A DNA stretch of 29,090 bases from positions 1 through 29,090 of the forward strand of contig SMYP01000027.1 of the NCBI GenBank assembly GCA_007050895.1, read 5' to 3'. Shown here in pieces: positions 7,569-15,393 of this stretch. A program made the position numbers and the translations under genes. The DNA comes from Candidatus Bathyarchaeota archaeon (GTDB lineage: Archaea; Thermoproteota; Bathyarchaeia; Bathyarchaeales; UBA233). The notes beneath the pieces are model-generated. The model did not search any database. It saw nothing but the letters and a program-made list of their open reading frames with translations, and was not told the DNA's origin. The number at the start of each line of letters is the position of its first letter. Position 1 is the first letter of the stretch.

Positions 7569-8027
7569 TCATGGTTGTAGACTGCTGTCAGCTTCTGCTT
7601 TTTCGTGCATAAAATTAATTGCCTGCAGAATTGTCCTTGCCAAGCCGAGAAGGCTTAGGGTAGTGACAATCGTGTAAAATAAAGTGAGGTTCACTGTTAA
7701 GCTAAAGGTTTCGTAGCTTATGCTGTATACGCTGTCTCTCATCGAGAGAAGCAAGTACCCCATGAAAAATAGGGCTCTTGCAGTACTGAAGAAGTGTTGG
7801 AAAACCGTTTTTGCCGTGAGATCACTTAGAATCAAAAGCACGATGTAAATTGCGATAAAAGCTCCAATTGATTCTATTAAGCCCGGCGCCATTTCGAAAA
7901 GCGGCGCTAACATAGGTGCAAGAAGGAAGTAAAGCAAATAGATTAATATGGCTTTTACAGCAGCTTTAGCTACTCTGAACGAAACGTCTTTAATCAGATT
8001 TTTTCTATTCATTTGTTGCTTAGTCAT
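7569..8027 (-). CDS. Four-helix membrane protein of unknown function
   Basis: Protein of 152 residues with about four hydrophobic helices (roughly 24-45, 50-72, 82-98, 108-135) and short charged ends. The N-terminus MTKQQMNRKN is basic, suggesting a cytoplasmic start. No catalytic motif was recognised. The start is ATG at 8027; its first bases overlap the stop of the upstream gene (8020-8022), which indicates coupling. It is the last gene of a three-gene minus operon whose members are all membrane proteins, so it is probably the integral partner of an envelope complex. That role is inferred only from the arrangement. Confidence 0.8.
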   Translation of the reverse strand: MTKQQMNRKNLIKDVSFRVAKAAVKAILIYLLYFLLAPMLAPLFEMAPGLIESIGAFIAIYIVLLILSDLTAKTVFQHFFSTARALFFMGYLLLSMRDSVYSISYETFSLTVNLTLFYTIVTTLSLLGLARTILQAINFMHEKAEADSSLQP

Positions 8028-8811
8028 ATAGAACCCTCAAAGGTCCATATTGGATAATTCCTAAGTCAAAGTAAACGTCAAAATGCCCGCTTTGGGCAGC
8101 TGACAGAATTGAGGCAGTTAAAGGTATGGAAAAATCTATTTCACTCTCATGTACAGAGTGCTGCGGAACATACAGTACCGTTTGGCTTTCGCTTAGACGC
8201 GAGCCCTCTCCATCATAAAGCTCTATTTTGATGGTGCCTGCAAGGTCGAACATAGCGTGGTTTTCGAAGCCCATGATCGCTGATGCTGTAACCTGTGTGA
8301 AATCAACCACTTCAAATGATGGCTCGCTGATGGCGAAACTGTGAAATGGTGCACCCCACGGAAATGTAAAGTTTGCTGAAATCTCAGTGGGAAATAGTTC
8401 TGCGAAGTTCAGTCCTGCCGTGAAGGAAACACGGATGTCGGTGTCGGTAAACAGATACTGCTCGTTTTCTTCAAGCAGACTGAGGGGGTCTATCGTTATG
8501 TTGTGTATTATATTGACGTTTTCCCCATGCGGTATAATGGGAACGATTGTTTCAGATCTTGAGATTTCTGCGCCATCTACGTCTGATAAAGCTGTTGAAA
8601 GATGGAAATCTTTGAGGCTGTAGTATCCTCTGTTATAAAAAAACAAAGGAAGAGCTAGATTTAGCTCATAGTCTTGAGTTACATCGAATTCGGGTTCTCC
8701 AAAGTCAAAACTTAAGTCTTTAACCGAGTACGCTGCCATAACAGCGAAGGCTATTAAAACTAACCAGAAAATGGATGTCGCTATCCCTAGTATTCGAATT
8801 GGCACGTTCAT
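8020..8811 (-). CDS. N-terminally anchored exported protein with two duplicated beta modules
   Basis: Protein of 263 residues. One helix (about 7-29) anchors it, and the remaining ~225 residues should lie outside the cell and look beta-rich. Two similar modules follow each other. The first has EPEFDV, LSDVDGAEISRSET and a VPIIPHGENVNI stretch. The second has EPSFEV, LYDGEGSRLSESQT and VLYVPQHSVHES. This suggests an internal duplication of one beta-sandwich domain, perhaps of the LEA14/WHy kind, though that is a guess from the pattern. The start is ATG at 8811 with AAGGA about 6 bases upstream. Middle gene of the three-gene membrane operon; no enzyme motif was seen. Confidence 0.82.
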   Translation of the reverse strand: MNVPIRILGIATSIFWLVLIAFAVMAAYSVKDLSFDFGEPEFDVTQDYELNLALPLFFYNRGYYSLKDFHLSTALSDVDGAEISRSETIVPIIPHGENVNIIHNITIDPLSLLEENEQYLFTDTDIRVSFTAGLNFAELFPTEISANFTFPWGAPFHSFAISEPSFEVVDFTQVTASAIMGFENHAMFDLAGTIKIELYDGEGSRLSESQTVLYVPQHSVHESEIDFSIPLTASILSAAQSGHFDVYFDLGIIQYGPLRVLYD

Positions 8812-8848
8812 TGCAGTTCCTTCTTCAAGGAAGTTGAAAGCGGCTTTT

Positions 8849-9373
8849 TTACGATTTGCGCTTAGGTTTTTTCTGCGTTCGAGGTTGTTGTTCCATTTCT
8901 TCCAACGGAATAACCATCAACTCTGGCTCTGAGGATTTTGCTTTGTGTGTTTCATTCTTATTAGAGGTGGATATTGTATTCTGGGCCTCTGGCTGAGGTT
9001 TTTGCTTCAGGTGCTGTTGAGGGTTTTGGGGTGGTCGAGGGATGTGAGTTAATATGGTCACTCCTCTGATGGTTATGAGTGAGGAGATCCAACCCATAAC
9101 GCCAAGGTACATTATATGTATGGCTGCTGCGATTAATGGTCCCAAGGCTTCTCCGAAGGTTTGTACGAGATCTTGGGTTGAGACGGGTGATAGGTCGGTC
9201 ATCAGGAATCCGTAGGCACTGAAGAATGTGAATATGAGTAAGGACACACCTATGCACAGCACTGTAACTCCGGAAAGGGCTATTTTATCTCTGAATTTCT
9301 TAAACAATGTTAACTTAACCTCTTCATAGTGGATTATGCGATTTAATATTAAGTCTTCAGAAAGACTAAACAA
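8849..9373 (-). CDS. Two-helix membrane protein with long low-complexity tail
   Basis: Protein of 174 residues with a charged N-terminus (about 34 residues), two hydrophobic helices (about 35-58 and 78-108) and a C-terminal tail of about 65 residues. The tail is rich in Pro, Gln, Glu and Lys (PRPPQNPQQ, KQKPQPEAQ) and ends in a basic KKPKRKS, so it is probably disordered. The start is TTG at 9373 with AGGAT upstream; no other Met lies near the N-terminus. First gene of the three-gene membrane operon, transcribed away from radA. The family was not recognised. Confidence 0.75.
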   Translation of the reverse strand: MFSLSEDLILNRIIHYEEVKLTLFKKFRDKIALSGVTVLCIGVSLLIFTFFSAYGFLMTDLSPVSTQDLVQTFGEALGPLIAAAIHIMYLGVMGWISSLITIRGVTILTHIPRPPQNPQQHLKQKPQPEAQNTISTSNKNETHKAKSSEPELMVIPLEEMEQQPRTQKKPKRKS

Positions 9374-9414
9374 AATCCTGACTAACTATCAAGGATAAAG
9401 CCAAAAAAGCAACT

Positions 9415-9424
9415 CATATAAATT
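9415..9424 (-). promoter_or_regulatory. TATA-like box for the membrane operon
   Basis: The minus strand reads GAATTTATATGAG about 44 bases before the TTG start at 9373, leaving room for a short leader with an SD. Confidence 0.45.
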
Positions 9425-9522
9425 CTCAAACTTCCTCATTTCTTCCTTCGCAAAATAGACATCAAGAAAAACTTTACTTTAACGCACCTCTCCATGTAAC
9501 ACAAAGTCCCCTATTTCGCGCG

Positions 9523-9533
9523 TTTTAAATATA
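9523..9533 (+). promoter_or_regulatory. TATA-like box for radA
   Basis: The sequence TTTTAAATATA is preceded by a GC-rich CGCGCG that could act as a BRE. It is centred about 36 bases before the ATG at 9565; the short leader contains AAGGT. Confidence 0.55.
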
Positions 9534-9564
9534 GCTTTTCGCAACTGAATTCAAGGTTAGTTAC

Positions 9565-10638
9565 ATGTCAGAACATGAGAACATCGAAAAGGAAGAGGAA
9601 GAACAGGAACAAGAAAAAGAGCTAGGACAGGAACAAGAGGAAGAGAAATCGTCACCTACAAAGAAATACGCTTTCATAGAGGACATTCCAGGAGTCGGAC
9701 CAGCCACAGCTCAGAAACTCCGAGACCTCGGTTACCATACAGTTGAGTCGCTAGCTATGGCTACTGCCCGCGAACTTGAACCCATTGGTGTCGGTGAAAA
9801 AAAGGCTTTTTCAATCATCGAAGCAGCCCGTTCCACAATTGGCGTTAATTTTATTCGAGCTGATGAACTTCTCAAGATGAGAAAAGATGTCCTGCGATTA
9901 ACTACGGGCAGTCAAGCATTGGATAAAATTGTTGATGGTGGTCTTGAAACACAGACCATAACAGAGTTTTATGGTGAATACGGTAGCGGAAAGAGTCAGA
10001 TGTGCCACCAATTATGCGTGAACGTTCAGCTACCTCCAGAACGGGGTGGTCTCAACGGAGCTGCCCTGTACGTTGACACGGAAAACACCTTTAGACTCGA
10101 GCGTATCGTGCAAATGGCTAAACACGCTGGATTTGAGCCTGAAGAAGCCGTTAAGAATATCATTTACGCTGAAGCATATACTTCAGACCATCAAATGTTC
10201 CTTTTGGAAAACGCGGATGAAATCATCAAAGAGAACAATATCAAATTGATCATTGTAGATTCTTTAACTGCCCATTTCAGAAGCGAATACGTTGGAAGAG
10301 AAATGTTAGCGCGTAGACAACAGAAGTTGAATCAGCACATGCACAAGCTAATCAGTTTGGCAAGAGCATTTAACACGGTTGCTGTTGTAACTAACCAAGT
10401 TATGGCTAAACCAGACGTTTTCTTCGGCGACGCTGTCCATCCCATCGGCGGACACATTGTAGGACACACAAGTCACACTCGCATTTACCTACGGAGAGCT
10501 TCCCGAGGTCCTGTGCGCATTGCCAGACTGGTTTCAAGCCCATATCTACCCGAAGGCGAGGAAATCTTTAAAGTAACCGAAAATGGTATAGAGGATGTCT
10601 CTGAAGATGAGAAAACAAGTAAGCGTCGCGGTCGTTAA
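9565..10638 (+). CDS. radA: DNA repair and recombination protein RadA
   Basis: Archaeal recombinase (Rad51/RecA family) that forms filaments on single-stranded DNA and drives strand exchange. The protein has 357 residues. An acidic tail (residues 3-29) made almost only of Glu, Gln and Lys comes first. A helix-hairpin-helix domain follows (IPGVGPATAQKLRDLG, 41-56). The ATPase core has Walker A GEYGSGKSQ (137-145) and Walker B LIIVDS (228-233). The L2 region is NQVMAKPDVFFGDAVHPIGG (277-296). The canonical Walker A ends KTQ and here reads KSQ, a conservative change. The start is ATG at 9565 with AAGGT upstream and a good TATA box. The next gene starts 3 bases after its stop, so the two are co-transcribed. 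Confidence 0.97.
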   Translation: MSEHENIEKEEEEQEQEKELGQEQEEEKSSPTKKYAFIEDIPGVGPATAQKLRDLGYHTVESLAMATARELEPIGVGEKKAFSIIEAARSTIGVNFIRADELLKMRKDVLRLTTGSQALDKIVDGGLETQTITEFYGEYGSGKSQMCHQLCVNVQLPPERGGLNGAALYVDTENTFRLERIVQMAKHAGFEPEEAVKNIIYAEAYTSDHQMFLLENADEIIKENNIKLIIVDSLTAHFRSEYVGREMLARRQQKLNQHMHKLISLARAFNTVAVVTNQVMAKPDVFFGDAVHPIGGHIVGHTSHTRIYLRRASRGPVRIARLVSSPYLPEGEEIFKVTENGIEDVSEDEKTSKRRGR

Positions 10639-10641
10639 ATA

Positions 10642-11091
10642 ATGCCAATCTCTCAAGCCTTAGTAACGAGGTACTTCCAACTTGTAATAAACAGGCAGTT
10701 TACAGAAGCAACTCGGGAGCTGGACAGGCTTAAACAGAAAATGCATAAAACAGAATGGAATAGGGGATACTTTCGAGCTTTGTATGGCATGTACCTATCG
10801 CGGAAAACCAATGGCGACGTGTATGCTTTCTTTTCAAAGATTGACTTAACTGATAAGGAGGCTCTACATGGTTATCGACGGGAGTTCCTAAATCACATGA
10901 GAAACGGGCTTCACGGCGATTTTGATCGCGGATATTTCTCCGCGTGGGCTGATTGCATGCGAATTCTAACGCGGACGGACTTTCAACCAGCTCAAAAACA
11001 CAAAAATAAGAATATTGAACCCGAAAAGATCGAAACTGTGAGAAGCGATAAAAATCAGGCCACCATGGCAAATTTTATAGACAAAAAATAA
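10642..11091 (+). CDS. Uncharacterised helical protein co-transcribed with radA
   Basis: Protein of 149 residues starting 3 bases after the radA stop. It is predicted to be mostly alpha-helical. A motif appears twice: NRGYFRALYGMYL in the first half and DRGYFSAWADCMRIL in the second, each after an acidic or basic helix, which suggests two TPR-like repeats. The last 35 residues are polar and Lys-rich and probably disordered. No enzymatic motif was recognised. The close coupling with radA suggests a partner or regulator of recombination, but that is inferred from position alone. Confidence 0.82.
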   Translation: MPISQALVTRYFQLVINRQFTEATRELDRLKQKMHKTEWNRGYFRALYGMYLSRKTNGDVYAFFSKIDLTDKEALHGYRREFLNHMRNGLHGDFDRGYFSAWADCMRILTRTDFQPAQKHKNKNIEPEKIETVRSDKNQATMANFIDKK

Positions 11092-11108
11092 GACCGAATA
11101 GGTTGTTG

Positions 11109-11408
11109 TCAGCCTAGCAAGGCTGGTCCTCGCAAGATAGAGTAGAACAGTATGAAGAATACTGCCCATGCGATGAAATACATGAATATACCCATGCTCA
11201 TAATTTTTGATTGTTTCTCCACTTGATTTGCGAATTTAGCTTTGAGTATGTAGTAGGAGACTAAGTAAATTGCCAAGGCTATTGTTATGCCGTTCAAGAA
11301 GGTGTTAAATTCAGTCGCATCAAACATTGTAGCCACTAAAGCGCTTGCTACACCTGCAATTATGCTTAATGTGACTCTAATCCAGTATATTTTCTCAAGT
11401 GGCTTCAA
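11109..11408 (-). CDS. Small three-helix membrane protein, EMC6-like pattern
   Basis: Protein of 99 residues with three hydrophobic helices (about 8-28, 37-55 and 71-92). The arrangement is R-x3-S-x3-G in helix 1 (R11, S15, G19), a TM2 ending in ILKA, a basic loop, then G and a final FFILFY in helix 3. As I recall the eukaryotic EMC6 sequence, it shows the same order and spacing, including R-x3-S-x3-G and ILKA. Homology to EMC6 (an ER membrane insertase subunit) is therefore plausible, but it was not tested by any search. The start is TTG at 11408; no better start exists. The convergent radA-linked gene ends 17 bases away. Confidence 0.75.
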   Translation of the reverse strand: MKPLEKIYWIRVTLSIIAGVASALVATMFDATEFNTFLNGITIALAIYLVSYYILKAKFANQVEKQSKIMSMGIFMYFIAWAVFFILFYSILRGPALLG

Positions 11409-11570
11409 TAGACTTCAATCCTTGCACAGTATATTTTGAACTGGAATTAAAAAGTTGTCTAATTATAAATTGTTTCTGTTGATTTATTGTATTCTCTTCC
11501 TGGAAAACTGCGCTCTTTATTTCTCCAATCCAGACAAATTTATTTTGAGCGATTCGCATACTTAGAGTTG

Positions 11571-12143
11571 TTATATTACAATTCTTTCTTTTGTATTGTT
11601 ACGCAGTTGCCAAAACGTAAAAACGGTTATGGATACTACAAAAAATGAGCTTAATAATGGTAAATCTCCCGTCAGTACAACCGCCAAATAATTATTGACA
11701 GAGTGAAAGAAAACTGATATCAAATAGAATGGCAATGGACGTTTTGTTGCGATGCCATACGCCGTCAATGCTGCGCTTGCAGGGTGAAAGAAAAGACCGG
11801 GAACCCTGTAGATTATTGACACACCCAATGAAACGTATGTTACTAGTTCGACAATCCCGAAACCTAAACCGACTAGCACGCCAAGGTTGAGTATTGAGCG
11901 TTGGGTTTCGCCGTGTCGGTAAAAGAGTGGGTAAACTTTTGCAAATTCCTCGACAAACGGTGCAAAAAATGCGCGCGAGATCAGAGCTATGGTGAACGAA
12001 TTAAGACCTATTAGTAGAACATCTGTGTATTGATATATAAAAAGGGTTAGAGGCACGCTTGTAATCACGCCACATAGGAAGAAGAATAGCATCTCGCTGG
12101 CGTCTGGTTTATGCAGTTTGATTACGACTTCGCTTTTATCCAT
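11571..12143 (-). CDS. PrsW-like glutamic-type intramembrane protease
   Basis: Integral membrane protein of 190 residues with several helices. It has the PrsW family pattern: APFVEEFAK with the Glu pair at 65-66, GFGIVE with E99, RVPGLFFHP with H120, and FFHSVNN with H147 and N150. In Bacillus PrsW cuts an anti-sigma factor. Archaeal members are common, but their substrates are not known. It is short for the family, keeping just the core. The start is ATG at 12143. It stands alone; no anti-sigma or signalling partner is visible nearby. Confidence 0.82.
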   Translation of the reverse strand: MDKSEVVIKLHKPDASEMLFFFLCGVITSVPLTLFIYQYTDVLLIGLNSFTIALISRAFFAPFVEEFAKVYPLFYRHGETQRSILNLGVLVGLGFGIVELVTYVSLGVSIIYRVPGLFFHPASAALTAYGIATKRPLPFYLISVFFHSVNNYLAVVLTGDLPLLSSFFVVSITVFTFWQLRNNTKERIVI

Positions 12144-12391
12144 TGTTTTGAGCCCAGTTTTCTCTTCTTGATTATTGGGTAGAAATTAGGTTGATAGTAG
12201 CTATAGTTGTATAAGATTAAATACTTTCTTAAAAATCGGAGAGAAGCTTCTCAAAAGGGGTTATTCTACTATTTCTTTTCTTAACTCTACCTGCACTTCC
12301 TTTATTCTTAAGTCAATAGGCTTTAGACAGTTATGAAAGGGTTATTTTGTAGTGCCAACTATTAAGATGCCAAACATGGTGCTGAGCGTAA

Positions 12392-14422
12392 TTGCTTAAA
12401 AAAGAATTCACAAGTTTTGACGTCGGAATCGTAGTTCGCGAGTTGAAAGGAGCAATAGTCCATTCCAGAGTTAACAACATCTATCAACTCAACGAGAAAA
12501 CGGTAGTTCTGAAGCTTCACAAAACCAATAAGCCTCCACTGCGACTCGTCATAGAAGCAGGCATAAGGCTTCACCTAACCGTTTACGCTTTGAAACCTCC
12601 TAAGGTACCACCCGCGTTCTGCATGGCGCTTAGAAAACACTTGCGAGGCGCATGGTTGGAGGACGTTGAACAATATGAGTTTGAACGCATAGTCATAATT
12701 AATTTCAAAACTAATATCGGCATGATGAAGCTTATTCTAGAGCTTTTCGGAGAAGGGAACATCATACTAACAGGCGAAAAAGACGAAATTCTGCAAGCTT
12801 TGATTTTCAAACGCATGCGACATCGCAACATAGTCCGCAACGAGATTTTCCAATATCCTCCATCAATCGGCAGGAATCCATTCCAAGTGACGAAGAAAGA
12901 GTTTGAAGAGGTCGTTAAGGATGGGGGAACCTTGGAAGTTGTTAGAGCCCTAACACGGTTCTTGGGACTTGGCGGCTTCTACATTGAAGAAATCCTGCAA
13001 AGAGCCAACATTGAAAAAACCAAGCCTTGCAACGCTCTGGGTAGTGGGGAAGTGGATTCCATATTTAATATGCTACAAGACTTACTCACAGCTTTCTCAA
13101 CTGATGAAACAGAACCCCATATAGTCTTAGCTGAAGATAGCAGTTTTCTGGATGTTGTTCCGTTCAAACTCAAACGTTATGAAACATTCAGATCCAAGCG
13201 ATACAACAGTTTTAACGAAGCTTTGGATGAGTTCTTCCTAAGATCTACCGCGGTGGAGAAAGCTATTTCCAGCGTTGAAGTTGAAAAGCTAACAAGGGAA
13301 GCTGAGAGACTCAAGCGAATAATCACTGAGCAGGAACAAGCCTTATCAAAAGATGAAAGCAAAGCGGAACACGACAGACAAATAGGCGATGTTATCTACG
13401 CCCACTCAAACGAGTTACAAGCTTTCCTAGGCAAGTTTGCAGCAGCAAAAAGTGAAGGAAGAGACTGGAAAATACTAATCAGAGAAATCATGGCAACAAA
13501 AGAAATCTCATTTGTAGAGTCTTTTGACACGCAAAACCTATTTGCTAACATTTGCTTTGATAACCTGCGATTCAGCTTAAACCTGCGAAGAACACTTTTT
13601 GAAAACGCTGCCGAGTACTATGAGCGCGGTAAGAAAGCAAAGCAGAAATCTGCAGGTGCATTAACAGCTTTACAAGAAACTCTTAGAAAACTATCTGAGA
13701 TTGAGAAAAAAACACGCAAAGCGGAAGAGCAAAAAACCAGCAAACCCAAGGAAGTTTTGGAAGAGCTTGTTAAGCGCAAAGTCAAACGCAAAGAATGGTA
13801 TGAGAAATTCCGCTGGTTCATCACCTCCGATGGCTTTCTAGTGGTTGCGGGGAAAGACTCCGTAAGCAACGAAGTTCTCGTAAAAAAGTATGCTGAACCT
13901 GAAGATCCAGTCTTTCACGCTGAAGTTGCAGGCTCCCCGTTTGTAGTGATTAAAACCGAAGGCAAGACTATAAGTGAGCAAGCATTGCATGAGGCTGGCG
14001 AGTTCGCTGCTTCTTTCTCAAGAGCATGGCGTGAAGGTGCTGGGTCAGCGGACGTTTACTGGGTTGAGCCCAACCAGTTAACTAAGAGCGGCCCTTCAGG
14101 CGAGTATGTGCCTCATGGCGCTTTTGCTGTTAAAGGAAAAAGAAACTGGATGCGGAACGTGACGCTTAAACTTTCCATCGGCGTGATTGAAGGAAACGAA
14201 ATGCAGCTCGTTGGTGGAGCGTTAGCTGCGGTTATGGCAAAAACAAAAAACTACGTCACCATCGTACCCGGAGATTTGGGAGGCAAAGAATTTCTAAGCC
14301 AAGTTCTGCAAGCTTTAATACACAAGTTGCCAAAGGAGCAACGTGAAAAAGCAGGTAAGACACCAATAGAAAATATAAGGGAATTTGTGCCTTATTGTAA
14401 AGGCAGACTAGTTAAGAATTGA
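12392..14422 (+). CDS. rqcH: NFACT-family ribosome quality control protein RqcH/NEMF
   Basis: Protein of 676 residues related to bacterial RqcH and eukaryotic Rqc2/NEMF. These bind stalled 60S/50S-tRNA complexes and recruit Ala-tRNA for tailing of blocked nascent chains. The order is an NFACT-N domain (about 1-190, with FCMALRKHLRGAWLEDV at 76-92), a helix-hairpin-helix segment (about 190-215), a long charged coiled coil (about 288-445) and an NFACT-R domain (about 466-585, with WYEKFRWFITSDGFLVV and a SGEYVPHGAF stretch). In RqcH an Asp-Arg pair in NFACT-N is needed for tRNA binding; here the pair is E98-R99. The start is TTG at 12392 with GGTG 10 bases upstream; no ATG lies in frame nearby. 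Confidence 0.93.
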   Translation: MLKKEFTSFDVGIVVRELKGAIVHSRVNNIYQLNEKTVVLKLHKTNKPPLRLVIEAGIRLHLTVYALKPPKVPPAFCMALRKHLRGAWLEDVEQYEFERIVIINFKTNIGMMKLILELFGEGNIILTGEKDEILQALIFKRMRHRNIVRNEIFQYPPSIGRNPFQVTKKEFEEVVKDGGTLEVVRALTRFLGLGGFYIEEILQRANIEKTKPCNALGSGEVDSIFNMLQDLLTAFSTDETEPHIVLAEDSSFLDVVPFKLKRYETFRSKRYNSFNEALDEFFLRSTAVEKAISSVEVEKLTREAERLKRIITEQEQALSKDESKAEHDRQIGDVIYAHSNELQAFLGKFAAAKSEGRDWKILIREIMATKEISFVESFDTQNLFANICFDNLRFSLNLRRTLFENAAEYYERGKKAKQKSAGALTALQETLRKLSEIEKKTRKAEEQKTSKPKEVLEELVKRKVKRKEWYEKFRWFITSDGFLVVAGKDSVSNEVLVKKYAEPEDPVFHAEVAGSPFVVIKTEGKTISEQALHEAGEFAASFSRAWREGAGSADVYWVEPNQLTKSGPSGEYVPHGAFAVKGKRNWMRNVTLKLSIGVIEGNEMQLVGGALAAVMAKTKNYVTIVPGDLGGKEFLSQVLQALIHKLPKEQREKAGKTPIENIREFVPYCKGRLVKN

Positions 14423-14795
14423 TTAGAATTGTCGCATCTGTTGAACTAACTACTTTTTCCTAAATCGAAAAGCATGAATTGCATTGCGTAGAAAATTTTA
14501 AAGAAACTCTATCAAGTGGGAATCGCGTAATACGAAGCTAAAGTGTATTTTATGCTGTCGAAGTATCTAAGAGCGGTCAAAGACTTTTTGGAAGTCGGAT
14601 CTTCCCAAAAAGATTTGCTGTGTTTTGGGGTGAGGAAGAATGAATGTTTTGACCTAATCAATAATTCAAGTTTAATCTTCAAGATAGCCTAGTTAAGCGA
14701 CAAGATTGTTTATGTTACTCTCATTGAGCTCAAGTAAAATATCGGGTTAGAATATTAATATGCGGTTGACAGTATACGCAGAAATATTGAAGTCG
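14423..14795. other. Intergenic stretch of 373 bases
   Basis: Interval between two convergent genes. A T5 tract at 14454-14458 may end rqcH transcription. A 46-codon ATG frame (14552-14692) has no SD and no recognisable product. The inverted repeat GAAATATT / AATATTTC (14781-14808, 12-base loop) overlaps the stop of the glycosylase gene and could help end its mRNA. Nothing else was recognised. Confidence 0.45.
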
Positions 14796-15290
14796 TTACA
14801 AATATTTCCGTAGAATTTTAAAGTCTTCCTCAAATCTTTTCCGCATTTTAGTGAAGCGCATCGCAGCTGAAGGGTGATACGTCTCAATGTACGTCAAGCC
14901 TTCAACTCGTGGAGCCTGCCATGCAATTCTTCCCATCAAAACCACTATTTTGGGCTTAATCGTCTTAATTTGCGTCTCCAAGTAAGGCACACAGTTGGCT
15001 ATCTCGTCAGGAAAGGGTTTCCTGTTCTCAGGTGACAAGTGTTTGACAACGTTGGTTATAAAAACTGTTTCTCGGGAGATTCCGTTTTTAGCTAGGATTT
15101 TATTAAGAAATTTTCCTGCCCTCCCGATGAAAGGTTTTCCCGTTCTGTCTTCTTCCGCTCCCGGATTTTGTCCAACGAGCATAAGTTTTGCATTTGTTGG
15201 ACCTTCTCCGGGAACCGCATGTTTAGTATTCTGCCAAAGTCTGCATTTTCTGCAGTTCATAATTTGCAAATTCACATCTGCAAGAGCCAT
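14796..15290 (-). CDS. udg: Family-4-like uracil-DNA glycosylase with atypical motifs
   Basis: Protein of 164 residues of the UDG superfamily, which removes uracil from DNA after cytosine deamination. The overall pattern fits family 4 iron-sulfur enzymes: CRKC (C13, C16), VPGEGP, EDRTGKPFIGRAG, TNVVK and YHPSAA (138-143). Three features differ. Motif A is GQNPG (40-44) instead of GEAPG. The third cluster cysteine of TNVVKC is His84, with C100 as the fourth ligand. The region before the HPS motif is shortened. UdgX also has NAVKH, but its KRRIH loop is missing here. The start is ATG at 15290 with a TATA-like GTTATATGC on the minus strand about 36 bases upstream. Confidence 0.88.
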   Translation of the reverse strand: MALADVNLQIMNCRKCRLWQNTKHAVPGEGPTNAKLMLVGQNPGAEEDRTGKPFIGRAGKFLNKILAKNGISRETVFITNVVKHLSPENRKPFPDEIANCVPYLETQIKTIKPKIVVLMGRIAWQAPRVEGLTYIETYHPSAAMRFTKMRKRFEEDFKILRKYL

Positions 15291-15344
15291 GTTAAATCAA
15301 CTATCAGAGGATTATGAAATGCATATAACCCTAAGAACCCTTAG

Positions 15345-15356
15345 CTTTTTATATAA
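15345..15356 (+). promoter_or_regulatory. TATA-like box for the methyltransferase gene
   Basis: The sequence CTTTTTATATAA is centred 31 bases before the TTG at 15382 and 43 before the ATG at 15394, so it fits either start. Confidence 0.5.
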
Positions 15357-15393
15357 ACAGTATTTTTCCTAAACAAACGAGTTGTCAATACAG

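Noticed and set aside
11110..11125. Inverted repeat CAGCC-tagcaa-GGCTG as a terminator
   Set aside because: It lies inside the last codons of the 99-residue gene, and no T-tract follows on either strand.
12290..12345. Short minus-strand frame ending RIKEVQVELRKEIVE
   Set aside because: It looks like a protein C-terminus but is only about 25 codons from the preceding stop and has no usable start codon.
14552..14692. 46-codon ATG frame in the gap after rqcH
   Set aside because: There is no SD or TATA box at a sensible distance and no recognised family; chance is the simpler explanation.
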